A DNA stretch of 64,000 nt from Acidimicrobiia bacterium. Its GTDB lineage: Bacteria; Actinomycetota; Acidimicrobiia; Acidimicrobiales; CAIXPF01. Position numbers and translations under genes: made by a program. Below, one piece after another: positions 23,783 to 34,067 of this stretch (position 1 is its first letter; each line of letters starts with the position of its first letter). The notes beneath the pieces are model-generated. The model did not search any database, had not been told where the DNA came from, and saw nothing but the letters and a program-made list of their open reading frames with translations. The stretch covers positions 1-64,000 of the forward strand of contig CANJRG010000020.1 of NCBI GenBank assembly GCA_947476745.1. Direction: 5' to 3'.

Positions 23783-25741
23783 TTGCTCGTCCTTGCGTTC
23801 GCGACGCTGTGCACGCTCGTGTTCGCCCGACCGGCGGGCGCCGGCGACTCGCCGCCCGCCCCCGCAGCAGCCCTCGAGGCCCGCGCCGAGGACGTGCGCA
23901 CCCTGCTCGAGCGACACCGCCCGGTCATCAAGATCAGGACCCAGGAGAAGCCCTGCAGCAACGACGGTGAGGCGTTCCGGCCGATCTCGCCGAACGACGT
24001 GCTCGACGATCGGCAGATCGCCCTGCGGCAGGTCGGCGCGTACGACCCGGTGGCGCAGTGGGGCCCTAGCCCTGCGGCGGTCGCCGGGCTCAACGGCGGG
24101 TTCTACCTCGACTTCCCGGGCAACGCCCTGCAGCCCGGCTGCATCTACGAGTCCGACAGCGAACAGCTCGAGGCGGGCAAGGACCCGGTGGTCCTCGGCC
24201 GGGTGGTGAAACAGGCCGACCAGCCGGACCACCTCGTCGTCCAATACTGGATCTACTGGTACTACAACGACTGGAACAACAAGCACGAGAGCGACTGGGA
24301 AGGTATCCAGCTCGTCTTCGATGCCACCACTGTCGCCGAGGCGCTGACCCGAACCCCGACGGCAACCGGCTACGCCCAGCACGACGGCGGCGAGTCGGCG
24401 GCGTGGACCGACGACAAGGTCGGCAAGGACGGCGACCGGCCGGTCGTCTACTCCTCCCGCGGCTCGCATGCCAGCTACTACGGCTCGTCGCTGTTCCTCG
24501 GCCGAAGCGCTTCCGAGGGATTCGGGTGCGACAACACCGACGAGCCGTCCACCCGTCTCGACCCCGTCGTGGAGGTACTGCCCACCCGGGCGATCGACGC
24601 CGAGGGTTCGACGATGTGGCTGACCTTCCGTGGCCAGTGGGGCGAGCTGGGCGAGGGGCCGAACAACGGCCCGACCGGCCCGACCACCAAGATGCGCTGG
24701 GACCGGCCCATCGACTGGCAGGACACGCTGCGTTCGGAATCCTTCATCGTGCCGGCCGGTGACAGCAGCAGCGAACAACTGGTGGCGACGTTCTGCCGGA
24801 TCTCGGCCTGGGGCTCCAACCAGCTGATCAGCTTCCAGTACTCGCCGGTGAAGCTGTTGGTCGTACTGGGGTTGCTCGCCATCGCCGGCCGTCTGCTCAT
24901 CGGCGCCACCGGCTGGAGCGCCTGTCCCCCGCTACCGGTCCTGCGTCGCCGCCGCATCGGCCAGGTGCTGCGCGGCGGGCCGGCGCTGTTCCGCCACCAT
25001 CCGCTGGAGTTCGGCCTGCTCGCCCTGGTGGCACTGCCCGTCGGCCTGCTCACCGCCCTCGCCGGGACGGTCGTGGGCCATCTCCCCTTCGTCGGGGCGC
25101 TGGTCCTCACCGACAACGGCTCCAGGCCGGACCTCGCCACCGCCACCATCCTGTCGACCCTGGCGACGTTGGTGTCGGTGAGCCTGATCTCGGGCACCGT
25201 GGCCCACCTGCTGCGCAATCGGACGGGCCGAATCGGTCCACTGTCGGAGTCGCTACGGACGGTCCTACGCCGGCTCCCGGAGCTGCTGATGACCGCGGTC
25301 CCCGCGATCGTGCTGGTGATCGCGCTGTCCTTCACCGTGATCGGCTTGCCGCTGGCGCTCTGGCTCACCGTCCGCTGGAGTTTCCTCAGCCAGACCGTGG
25401 TCCTCGACGGCCTGCGCGGCATCCCCGCCTTGCGCGCTAGCAGCAAGCTGGTGCGCGGCCGGTGGTTCCAGACCGCGGCCGTGGTCGGCACGGTCACGCT
25501 GGTCATGCAGACCGTGGGGGTCGTGGTCAGCCTGCTGGCACTCGTTGCGTTCACCGGCATGCCGTTGTGGCTGCTGGCCGGCCTCGGCACGTTCGTCCAA
25601 CTCCTGCTGGTGCCGCTGTGCTCGATCGTGCTGTGCCTGCTGCACGGCGACGCCGTCGCCAACGAGCGCGAACACCTCACCGGCGACGGCCCGGGCAGCG
25701 TCGGGACCACCACGTCAACGCCCGCCGCGCCGGTCGCCTAG
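23783..25741 (+). CDS. Exported/membrane protein with Vps62-like domain and multi-span C-terminal region
   Basis: A 652-residue protein. TTG 23783 is the first usable start; the hydrophobic segment MLVLAFATLCTLVFARPAGAG is a signal peptide, but an Arg-containing stretch just upstream suggests the true start may lie a little earlier. Residues about 40-345 resemble the Vps62/DUF946 fold: QYWIYWYYNDWNNKHESDWE and VVYSSRGSHASYYGSS are its signature blocks. Residues 355-630 contain about six hydrophobic helices, including VKLLVVLGLLAIAGRLLIGA, LLALVALPVGLLTALAG and LMTAVPAIVLVIALSF, reminiscent of YciC/DUF975-like membrane proteins. The role is unknown; an outward Vps62 domain joined to a membrane module is the visible design. 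Confidence 0.8.
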   Translation: MLVLAFATLCTLVFARPAGAGDSPPAPAAALEARAEDVRTLLERHRPVIKIRTQEKPCSNDGEAFRPISPNDVLDDRQIALRQVGAYDPVAQWGPSPAAVAGLNGGFYLDFPGNALQPGCIYESDSEQLEAGKDPVVLGRVVKQADQPDHLVVQYWIYWYYNDWNNKHESDWEGIQLVFDATTVAEALTRTPTATGYAQHDGGESAAWTDDKVGKDGDRPVVYSSRGSHASYYGSSLFLGRSASEGFGCDNTDEPSTRLDPVVEVLPTRAIDAEGSTMWLTFRGQWGELGEGPNNGPTGPTTKMRWDRPIDWQDTLRSESFIVPAGDSSSEQLVATFCRISAWGSNQLISFQYSPVKLLVVLGLLAIAGRLLIGATGWSACPPLPVLRRRRIGQVLRGGPALFRHHPLEFGLLALVALPVGLLTALAGTVVGHLPFVGALVLTDNGSRPDLATATILSTLATLVSVSLISGTVAHLLRNRTGRIGPLSESLRTVLRRLPELLMTAVPAIVLVIALSFTVIGLPLALWLTVRWSFLSQTVVLDGLRGIPALRASSKLVRGRWFQTAAVVGTVTLVMQTVGVVVSLLALVAFTGMPLWLLAGLGTFVQLLLVPLCSIVLCLLHGDAVANEREHLTGDGPGSVGTTTSTPAAPVA

Positions 25742-25808
25742 CGACCTTCGAGCCAAGCTGGTTGCGACCTGCGGGCCGGACCCCGGCCGAACCGCTACGG
25801 TCGGCGCC

Positions 25809-26735
25809 ATGGCCGACCTGCTTGCCTACGACGAGTTCGGGCTGTTCCACGAGAACGCTGCCGAGTTCGGGCTCACCTACGACGCCCCGCCGTCGGTTCG
25901 ACGCCAGGAGGTGGCGCTCCCCGACGGCCGGGCGCTGTCGGCGCTGCTGTGGGGGGACGGTCCGCCCGAGCTGGTCCTGATCCACGGCGGGGCCCAGAAC
26001 GCCCACACCTGGGACACCGTGGCCCTGGCCCTGGGCCGGCCGCTGCTCGCCATCGATCTGCCCGGCCACGGCCATTCCGGCGATGTCTCCCCCCTCGGCA
26101 CCGGCCGCCTCCGTGCCGACAGCCTGGCCGAGGACGTCGCCGTGGCCATCGCGGCCCTGGCCCCCGACGCCGCGGCCGTCGTCGGCATGTCGCTCGGCGG
26201 GATGACCGCCATGTGCCTGGCCGACCGCTACCCCGACCTGGTTCGTCGCCTGGCTCTGGTCGACGTGACCCCCGGCGTAACCGCAGCCAAGGCCAAGGCC
26301 ATCACCGATTTCGTCAACGGCCCGGCCACCTTCGCCGACTTCGACGCCATCCTGGCCCGTACGGTGCAGCACAACCCCACCCGCAGCGTCTCGTCGCTGC
26401 GCCGCGGCATCCTGCACAACGCCGTGCAGCAGCCCGACGGCAGTTGGGTGTGGCGCCACCGCCGCTTCACCCCGGCGGCGACGGCCAGCACCGCCGAGGC
26501 CCGGCCCGACTACGGCCCGCTGTGGGACCGTCTGGGTTCAGTGCGCATGCCGGTGCTGTTGGTGCGGGGCATGCAGCCCCAGTCGGTCGTCGACGATCCC
26601 GACGAGGACGAGTTCCGCCGCCGGCTCCCCGACGCCGTCGTGGCCCGGGTCGCCGAGGCCGGCCACAGCGTCCAGGGCGACACACCGCTGGAGTTGGCCG
26701 GCCTCATCGAGCAGTTCGCGCCCCGGGAGGGCTGA
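25809..26735 (+). CDS. Alpha/beta hydrolase
   Basis: A 308-residue esterase/hydrolase-fold protein from ATG 25809. HGGAQNAHTWD forms the oxyanion region, LAIDLPGHGHSGDVSP is the usual lid-side strand, GMSLGGMTA is the nucleophile elbow with Ser, and AEAGHSVQGDTP gives the catalytic His; the acid is probably Asp in the PQSVVDDPDEDEF segment. It is cytoplasmic by lack of a signal. The upstream gene ends 67 bases earlier on the same strand. Substrate unknown. Confidence 0.9.
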   Translation: MADLLAYDEFGLFHENAAEFGLTYDAPPSVRRQEVALPDGRALSALLWGDGPPELVLIHGGAQNAHTWDTVALALGRPLLAIDLPGHGHSGDVSPLGTGRLRADSLAEDVAVAIAALAPDAAAVVGMSLGGMTAMCLADRYPDLVRRLALVDVTPGVTAAKAKAITDFVNGPATFADFDAILARTVQHNPTRSVSSLRRGILHNAVQQPDGSWVWRHRRFTPAATASTAEARPDYGPLWDRLGSVRMPVLLVRGMQPQSVVDDPDEDEFRRRLPDAVVARVAEAGHSVQGDTPLELAGLIEQFAPREG

Positions 26736-26813
26736 GCGGGGAGCCAAGCGACCCCCCGATCTCGGTGCTGCACCGCATCGCGCAGCCCAGCCCCGCACGA
26801 CCCCGTCGTGGCC

Positions 26814-27179
26814 TCAGCGCATACCGGGCCAGCGGGAGAACTCGGTGTAGGTGTCGTCGCGCACCACCTTGCCCTCCGCGAAGGTCAGCACCACGCAGAA
26901 CGGCAGGTTCCAGTCCTCGCCCTGGTCGGGGTCGAGCAGCACGCCCTCGACGGTCACCACGTCGCCGGCGGCATGGGTCCGCTCGACCCGCATGGCCCGG
27001 CGCGGTGCTGCGGCCAGCACCCGCTTCTCGAAACGCAACAGCTTCTCGGGGCCCATCACCACACCACCGAGTACGGCGTCGGGTGCGTACACCTCGCGCA
27101 CCATGGCCTCGATATCGAGGTTGAAGGTCTGCTCCCAACGCTGCACGGCGGCGAGGTTGGTGGCGGTCTGATCGGACAT
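26814..27179 (-). CDS. NTF2-like / SnoaL-like small protein
   Basis: A 121-residue protein from ATG 27179 (MSDQTATNLAAVQRWEQTFN). The helix-strand pattern, with FNLDIEAMVREVYAPDAVLGG, THAAGDVVTVEGVLLD, FCVVLTFAEGKVVRDDTYTEF, is the cone-shaped NTF2/SnoaL fold used by ketosteroid isomerases, limonene epoxide hydrolases and dehydratases. The late Asp and Glu line the pocket in that fold. Which reaction it performs, if any, is not decidable. Its start region abuts the PuuE-like relic on the opposite strand. Confidence 0.8.
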   Translation of the reverse strand: MSDQTATNLAAVQRWEQTFNLDIEAMVREVYAPDAVLGGVVMGPEKLLRFEKRVLAAAPRRAMRVERTHAAGDVVTVEGVLLDPDQGEDWNLPFCVVLTFAEGKVVRDDTYTEFSRWPGMR

Positions 27180-27219
27180 GAACGGTCCCCCTTGGCTCGT
27201 CGCCCACCCTAGATCGCCG

Positions 27220-27640
27220 GGCGGGCGACTCCGACTCCTCGACCTGTTCGAACGGCACAACCTGCCATTGACCATCTTGGCGGTGGGCATGGTCGCCGCC
27301 GGCCACGAGATCTGCAGCCACGGCTACCGCTGGATCGACTACCAGTACGTCGACATCGACACCGAACGCGCCCACCTGTACCAAGCCGTGGCAGCCCTCA
27401 CCGCGGTAGCGAGCAGCCGACCGCTGGGGTGGTACACCGGACGCACCAGCCCCAGCACCCGGTCTCTGGTGGTCGAGGAGGGTGGGTTCCTCTACGCCGA
27501 GGGCGAGCGTATCCCGCGCATGATGCCGGTGGGCCTGCACTGTCGCCTGCTCGGCCGGCCGGGACGCTTCGTGGCGCTGCAACGCTTCGTCGAGTACGTC
27601 GCCGGCCACGAGCGGGTGTGGGTCAGCCGGTGCGGGCTCG
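27220..27640 (+). pseudogene. Remnant of a PuuE-type allantoinase / polysaccharide deacetylase
   Basis: One open frame contains LLDLFERHNLPLTILAVGM, AAGHEICSHGYRWIDYQYVD, PLGWYTGRTSPSTRSLVVEE and RMMPVGLHCRLLGRPGRFVAL, which are consecutive landmarks of the PuuE family (metal-free or metal-dependent amidohydrolases of the NodB superfamily). The first 60-80 residues are missing, a dozen residues seem lost between AVGM and AAGHEI, and about 60-70 residues are missing where GGFLY is joined directly to AEGERIPRMM. Both internal losses keep frame. No start codon with a ribosome site precedes the homology, and its end overlaps the SRPBCC gene. Confidence 0.82.
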
Positions 27641-28156
27641 GAGGTTCAGCAGCTGTCGGCGGACCATCACCCCGTCGCCGGGGCCGAGCAGCCACCGTTC
27701 GACGAACCGGCCACCCGGCAGGTCGATCCGGCTGCGTACGCGGGTCACCAGCCGGGTTCCGTCGCCGTCGGGCCGCAGGTCGAACGCCAGCGTGAAGCCG
27801 ACCCGGCGCAGCAACGGGCCGGAACCGTGCACGGCGAGCACCAGCGCAGTGGGCCGCTCGACCACCGCCGCCACGAAGTCCATCGGCCCGCCGGGTACCG
27901 CGTCGCCGGCATGCAGGACCTGCCACTGCGGGACGATGCGCATGGCGCTGCGGCGTCCGAGGTTGTCGATCCAGTCGTAGCTGTACCACCCGGCCCGGCC
28001 GAACCCCAGCTGCACCAGCCACGGGAATACGGCCTGCGGTGGGGCGGCGAGGAGGATGGACCGGGTGGCGACCAGCCGGGCGTCCGCGACCAGCGCGTCG
28101 CCCACGACCGGACCCGCCACCTCGGCCGGTGTCGCGCCCCAGTTCTGCAGCAGCAT
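27623..28156 (-). CDS. SRPBCC/START-like ligand-binding domain protein
   Basis: A 177-residue protein from ATG 28156. Segments SILLAAPPQAVFPWLVQLGFGRAGWYSYD and LVLAVHGSGPLLRRVGFTLAF, followed by GTRLVTRVRSRIDLPGG and a long C-terminal helix, follow the helix-grip fold of polyketide cyclase/START-type proteins. The WLVQLGFGRAGWYSYDWIDNLG block is frequent in actinobacterial membrane-associated SRPBCC proteins. It lacks a signal peptide. The ligand is unknown but expected to be hydrophobic. Confidence 0.82.
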   Translation of the reverse strand: MLLQNWGATPAEVAGPVVGDALVADARLVATRSILLAAPPQAVFPWLVQLGFGRAGWYSYDWIDNLGRRSAMRIVPQWQVLHAGDAVPGGPMDFVAAVVERPTALVLAVHGSGPLLRRVGFTLAFDLRPDGDGTRLVTRVRSRIDLPGGRFVERWLLGPGDGVMVRRQLLNLRARTG

Positions 28157-28413
28157 CGTCGGAACGTTACGGCCGGGCCGACAGCAAGGCCGACCCGAAC
28201 CCCAGGTGCGTGCCGCCCACCCGGAGCCGGGATCGCCCTCACCGAGCGGAGCGTCGCGATCTCGTGGTCCGCGGACCAGGGGCCCTCACCGTTGGTCGCC
28301 CTCGTGGCCTTCGCGGTGTCCGCCGCGGTGTCCCTCACCGGCGCCGCCGCACCGGTCGCCCGGCGGGACATCCTTCCGGGCTGGCTTCTGCGCCCCGCGG
28401 CTAGGGTCCGTCC

Positions 28414-29877
28414 GTGTCGTTGTCCGATCGATCCCTGGGCTGGCTGCGTTCGCTGGACCGCAAGGCCGCCACCGCCGACAACTGGGACCGTGACGGTCGT
28501 CCCCACCCGCACTGGGACGACCGGACCGGGGCCCCGGTGCCGGCCAATCTCCGGGGCGACCTCGTCGAGTCGGCCCTGGGATTGGGCTTGATGGCCCTGC
28601 GCACCCCGGCATGGACCGACCGCTACAGCAGCATCGCCGACCACCTCATCGAGCGCCACCTGCGCTGGTGGGGCGCTGCAGACTGGTTGACACAGCTCGG
28701 CCACGACCCCGACCGCGGCCACTACCCCGACGTGCTGCAGGGCCTGGTGCCGGCCGAACGGTGGGGCGGCTACGACGCCCCCGGCTGGGCGGCCAACGGC
28801 ACCGAGCCCTGGGGCCTGCAGCTCGACCCGGTGCTGGCCGACGGCAACCTGTCCTACAAGGCCTCGCTGCTGCTGCTCCTCGGCATCCGGGCGACGATCA
28901 ACCCCGATGGCCGCTGGAACCGGGCGTTCCGGGTGTTCGGCGACAGCGGCGAGGACCGCACCTGGACCCACGCCGAGCTCGCCGCGCACGTCGCCGAGCA
29001 GTGGGCGGCGCACCCCGACGGGCCCCACAGCGAGAACACCAAGGTCTGGCCCGAGCACCTGGCCATGGCCGGCCTCGGGCTTCTGCTGGCCGACCGTCAC
29101 CACGGCACCGACCACCATGGCCGCGTCGCCCAGCCGTGGTGGGAGCGGGCCCGACGCGACGACTTCGGCCTCGACCAGGCCGAGGTGCCCGGCACCGTCA
29201 CCCGCTACCGCGACCCCCAGCTGGGCCTCGTGGTACACGGCCCGGTGTCCGACGCCCTGGCCACCGCCTGCTGGCTGGCCCCCGTGGCCGCCGAGGACGC
29301 GCGGCGAATCTTCGACGCAGCCGTGGCCCGAGCCCGCCTGTCCGATGGAATCGATGCCGGGCCCGAGGCGGCCCGCCAGGCCGGTTTCGCTCTGCTGCTG
29401 GCCAAGGAGTGGGGCCTGGGCGAGCTCGCCTCGGCGCTGTGGCGGGCCATCGAGCAACGCTGCGAGCCGGTCACCGACCCGACCTCGGGCCGCTTCCACT
29501 GGGCGCTCGGCCTCGACGAGGACAGCCCTCGGGGCCGGCCCAATGCCGTGCTCGCCGCCGCAGAGGCCTGCGGCAACGGGCTGTGGAGCCGCCTGGCCGG
29601 ACCGCCCCCGCAGCCGTGCCCGCAGATCGTCGATGTCGACTTCCCCCGCCTCGCCGTCACCAGGGCCGAATGGGCAAACGGCTGCCTCGTGTTGCGGCTG
29701 GTCGCCCTCGAGGAGCAGCGCACCGTGTTCAGCTCGTTCCGCATCATCGGCGCCGAACCCCGTATCTGGTGCATGTACGGACTCGACGGGGCCAGCACCG
29801 ACGTCACCAGCCGAGAGGTCATCGTCCGGGTGCCGCTGCGCAGCGGCGAACTGGAGTTCACTCCCGGCAGTTACTGA
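28414..29877 (+). CDS. Linalool dehydratase/isomerase-like (alpha/alpha)6-barrel protein
   Basis: A 487-residue cytoplasmic protein starting at GTG 28414. The centre, DGNLSYKASLLLLLGIRAT through TWTHAELAAHVAEQWAAHPDG, then NTKVWPEHLAMAGLGLLL and LADRHHGT, follows the Linalool_DH family pattern, so a terpenoid- or steroid-like substrate is conceivable. In Castellaniella LDI, as I remember it, two catalytic cysteines nine residues apart occupy the CE...QC stretch; here the aligned positions are Ser206 and His215. The 487-residue length exceeds LDI (about 400) by a beta-rich C-terminal domain. It may be an enzyme of changed chemistry. The start may be leader-poor: no clear Shine-Dalgarno is seen. 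Confidence 0.65.
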   Translation: MSLSDRSLGWLRSLDRKAATADNWDRDGRPHPHWDDRTGAPVPANLRGDLVESALGLGLMALRTPAWTDRYSSIADHLIERHLRWWGAADWLTQLGHDPDRGHYPDVLQGLVPAERWGGYDAPGWAANGTEPWGLQLDPVLADGNLSYKASLLLLLGIRATINPDGRWNRAFRVFGDSGEDRTWTHAELAAHVAEQWAAHPDGPHSENTKVWPEHLAMAGLGLLLADRHHGTDHHGRVAQPWWERARRDDFGLDQAEVPGTVTRYRDPQLGLVVHGPVSDALATACWLAPVAAEDARRIFDAAVARARLSDGIDAGPEAARQAGFALLLAKEWGLGELASALWRAIEQRCEPVTDPTSGRFHWALGLDEDSPRGRPNAVLAAAEACGNGLWSRLAGPPPQPCPQIVDVDFPRLAVTRAEWANGCLVLRLVALEEQRTVFSSFRIIGAEPRIWCMYGLDGASTDVTSREVIVRVPLRSGELEFTPGSY

Positions 29878-29922
29878 GCCGGGCAGTCCCGGCTCACGCC
29901 TGCCCCACCCCAAGGGTCAGAC

Positions 29923-30684
29923 ATGTTCACGCCCCGAGCAAGCTCCCATACCGTCTCCAGCCGCCGTGATCGCACGTTCCTCGTCGGTCCCCGGGTGCGC
30001 CGCACCGAGCTGCGGACCATCGCCCGGGTCGGCGCCGAGATGCTGCGCGGGTTCCGGGCGCTGCACTTCGTCGGCCCGTGCGTCACCGTGTTCGGCTCGG
30101 CCCGTGTCACCGAGGACGACCCGGTCTACGACGTGACCCGCCGGGTCGGCGCGGCGTTGAGCCGGCGCGGGTTCACCGTCATCACCGGCGGCGGACCGGG
30201 GTTGATGGAGGCTGCGAACCGGGGGGCACGCGACGCCGGCGGGGCCAGTGTCGGCTGCACCATCCGCCTCGAGCACGAAGAGCGGACCAACCCCTACGTC
30301 GATCTCAGCGTCGACTTCGACTACTTCTTCGTCCGCAAGATGATGCTGATGAAGTACTCCTACGGCTTCGTGGTCATGCCCGGCGGCTTCGGGACCGCGG
30401 ACGAACTGTTCGAGGCGCTCACCCTCATCCAGACCGGCAAGCTGCATGACTTCCCGGTGGTGCTGATCGGCGAGGAGTTCTGGTCGCCGCTGGTGAGCCA
30501 GATGCACGAGATGCTCGAGGACCATCTGATCTCCCCCGCCGATCTCGACCTGCTGCTGATCACCGACGCCCTCGATGCCGCGATCGACCATATCCACGAC
30601 CGCACCGTGGTCCCCTTTGCCCTGGCCTCGCGGCTACGGCCCATCCGGGCCATCCGGGAACGGGCAATCCCGACAACCGGCTGA
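29923..30684 (+). CDS. LOG-family protein (TIGR00730-type Rossmann fold, possible nucleoside phosphate phosphoribohydrolase)
   Basis: A 253-residue protein from ATG 29923 with AAGGG-like ribosome site. FGSARVTEDDPVYD and VITGGGPGLMEAANRGA bind the phosphate, and the LOG signature is VMPGGFGTADELFEALTLIQ with PGG-x-GT-x2-E. Related proteins release free cytokinin-like bases or hydrolyse purine nucleotide 5'-phosphates, though many bacterial members have an unsettled role. It follows the linalool-dehydratase-like gene by 45 bases on the same strand and may be cotranscribed. Confidence 0.92.
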   Translation: MFTPRASSHTVSSRRDRTFLVGPRVRRTELRTIARVGAEMLRGFRALHFVGPCVTVFGSARVTEDDPVYDVTRRVGAALSRRGFTVITGGGPGLMEAANRGARDAGGASVGCTIRLEHEERTNPYVDLSVDFDYFFVRKMMLMKYSYGFVVMPGGFGTADELFEALTLIQTGKLHDFPVVLIGEEFWSPLVSQMHEMLEDHLISPADLDLLLITDALDAAIDHIHDRTVVPFALASRLRPIRAIRERAIPTTG

Positions 30685-30692
30685 ACCGCCTG

Positions 30693-30764
30693 GCCGGTCG
30701 CCGGTCGCCTGTCGCCTGTCGAACCGGCCGGTCAGCCGGTCAGCCGGTCAGCCGGTCAGCCGGT
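30693..30764. repeat. Short tandem arrays: 7-mer x4 and 8-mer x4+
   Basis: Four 7-base units (gccggtc, gccggtc, gcctgtc, gcctgtc) occupy 30693-30720, and four exact 8-base units gccggtca occupy 30727-30758 with a partial fifth to 30764. The array fills the gap after the LOG gene and runs into the last codons of the convergent small membrane gene. Confidence 0.9.
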
Positions 30765-30977
30765 GATCGTGCGGCGGGCCGCGAGGTACACCGGGATGAA
30801 CACCACCCACAGCAGCAGGCAGCCGACCGTCCACAGCACCGGCGAGCCGATACGTCGGCCTCCCAGGGAGACCACAACCGGCATTCCCTGCGCCTCGAGT
30901 GCCCGCGAGTCACGTGAGACCCATATCGCGGTGGACACCACCACCACGAACAACACGAGGGTCGGCAGGAAGCTCAC
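30756..30977 (-). CDS. Small two-helix membrane protein
   Basis: A 73-residue protein from GTG 30977. Two hydrophobic helices, residues 2-19 (SFLPTLVLFVVVVSTAIW) and about 47-66 (VLWTVGCLLLWVVFIPVYL), flank a basic loop containing SRDSRALEAQGM and a GGRRIGSP turn. The composition is plausible for a membrane-anchored or phospholipase-D-nuclease-like small protein; I do not recognise a family. The 3' end runs into the 8-mer tandem array. It is read in the same direction as the upstream BVMO gene's terminator region but lies beyond it. Confidence 0.65.
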   Translation of the reverse strand: MSFLPTLVLFVVVVSTAIWVSRDSRALEAQGMPVVVSLGGRRIGSPVLWTVGCLLLWVVFIPVYLAARRTITG

Positions 30978-30997
30978 GCGAGAACGCTAGACGCGAG

Positions 30998-31023
30998 CGG
31001 GCCGGTCCCGCAGGACCGGCCCG
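30998..31023 (-). terminator. Hairpin after the BVMO gene
   Basis: Perfect 11-base arms, cgggccggtcc at 30998-31008 and ggaccggcccg at 31013-31023, enclose a four-base loop 31 bases beyond the stop of the monooxygenase gene read leftward. The position, between that stop and the start of the next small gene, fits a terminator. Confidence 0.75.
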
Positions 31024-31054
31024 GTTCGTATCAGCGTGGGCAGGGCCAGGCGGC

Positions 31055-32911
<1,857 letters not shown>

Positions 32912-33027
32912 GGTTCCCCCTTCGGTCGTCGGACCCCCGTGGGCCCGGCTGCACCAGCCCTAACGTACCGTGTCGGCCCACCAGCGCGACCACCACGGCC
33001 GTGCCCGCCACCTCCGGCCGGGGGTGC

Positions 33028-33918
33028 TCAGAGGGTGGTGCTGAGCTGGCGCATCACCCGGCGCTCCCCCGACGCCCAGCTCTCGCGCCGGTGCAGGCCC
33101 GCCAGAGCGTCGAACACGACCAGATCGCCGGGATGCCACTCGTGGGCGTACACCGCCTCGGGACGGGTCCCATGCTGGTGCAAGCGCTTCAGCAGGGCGC
33201 TGCTGTCGGCACGGTCCATGCCGATGATGCAGTCGGTGAGACCCTTGTTCACGTAGAGCAGCTCCCGCCCGTTGTGGGGATGGCGCAGCACCACGGGGTG
33301 CTCGGCCTCGGGGATGGCGGGCCGTTCGATACCCAGCGCCGAGTCCCGGGCCCGTTTGGCGTCGAACCCGCGGTCGAGCTCGTGACGGTCGGGGTCGACC
33401 CCACCCTCCACGTACTGGGCCACGTGGTGGCGCGCCCGCAAGCTGCGCAACTGTTCGACGAGCTCGGGGGGCAGCGTCTCGAGCGTGTGGTACTGGTTGA
33501 CGAAGGAGGTACGGGGCCCGCGCTCGGGCAGCTCGACAGCGTTGAGGAAGCTCTCCCGGGCGGGACGCGGCACGTAGGAGTAGTCGGCATGCCATTCCAG
33601 CTGACCCGCCCCACCCGTACCGAGCGGTATCCCATCGGCGTCCACCGTATTGGTGACCGGCAGGATCTCGGCCCGGGAGCCGGCGTCGCGCAACCACTCC
33701 GACCCCTTGATCAGCTCGCCGAAGGCCTCGGCGAAGCGCACCAGCTCGTCGTCGAGCGGCTGGCGATGACCACGGAACACCAGCACCAGGTGATCGGCCA
33801 GCGCTTCTCGCACCTGGACCACCAGGGCGGGGTCGGGCTCCTCGGACGGTTCCCAGCCGGTCACGACGGCGCCGAACGGCTCGTCGGCCAAGGGTGTGAC
33901 TTCAAGCTGCACAGGCAT
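33028..33918 (-). CDS. TauD/TfdA-like Fe(II)/2-oxoglutarate dioxygenase
   Basis: Oxygenative hydroxylation of a small substrate coupled to 2-oxoglutarate decarboxylation. ATG 33918 (MPVQLEVTPLADEPFGAVV) gives 296 residues. The iron triad is visible as His-x-Asp in LEWHADYSYVPRP and the distal His in FDALAGLHRRES; the 2-oxoglutarate-binding Arg lies near RRVMRQL at the C-terminus. It has the WHADYSY form found in TfdA-like and taurine dioxygenase relatives. The neighbouring BVMO gene is 117 bases downstream on the same strand. Substrate unknown. Confidence 0.92.
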   Translation of the reverse strand: MPVQLEVTPLADEPFGAVVTGWEPSEEPDPALVVQVREALADHLVLVFRGHRQPLDDELVRFAEAFGELIKGSEWLRDAGSRAEILPVTNTVDADGIPLGTGGAGQLEWHADYSYVPRPARESFLNAVELPERGPRTSFVNQYHTLETLPPELVEQLRSLRARHHVAQYVEGGVDPDRHELDRGFDAKRARDSALGIERPAIPEAEHPVVLRHPHNGRELLYVNKGLTDCIIGMDRADSSALLKRLHQHGTRPEAVYAHEWHPGDLVVFDALAGLHRRESWASGERRVMRQLSTTL

Positions 33919-34037
33919 GCTCCCCCACGAAGGTCGCCGCGCCGCGCCACGCAACGGGCACGCGCCGCAACCGCTCGGGCAACACTACCGGCCAACACCT
34001 GGCCCGGTCTTGGCCGGTCGGCCCGCATCCCCCCCCC

Positions 34038-34054
34038 AAAAAAACCGGCGCCGG
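34038..34054 (-). terminator. Possible intrinsic terminator with T-run for the renalase-like gene
   Basis: Reading leftward after the stop of the flavoprotein gene, the palindrome ccggcgccgg (34045-34054) is followed directly by seven T residues (A7 at 34038-34044 on the plus strand) and then a G9 run (C9, 34029-34037). The stem is short but this is the only clear stem plus U-tract seen in the window. The homopolymers are also a likely site of sequencing error. Confidence 0.45.
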
Positions 34055-34067
34055 CAGATGGGATCGG

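Noticed and set aside
28157-28413. A hydrophobic plus-strand stretch (ALVAFAVSAAVSLTGAAAPV) in the gap before the linalool-dehydratase-like gene
   Set aside because: It has no start codon with a ribosome site, runs on without a stop into the next gene in another frame, and GC-rich DNA readily gives Ala/Val/Leu runs. It is not good evidence of a gene.
34029-34044. C9A7 run as a phase-variation tract
   Set aside because: It lies outside both neighbouring genes, after the stop of one and more than 100 bases before the start of the other, so length changes would not alter a reading frame. It is better read as part of a terminator.
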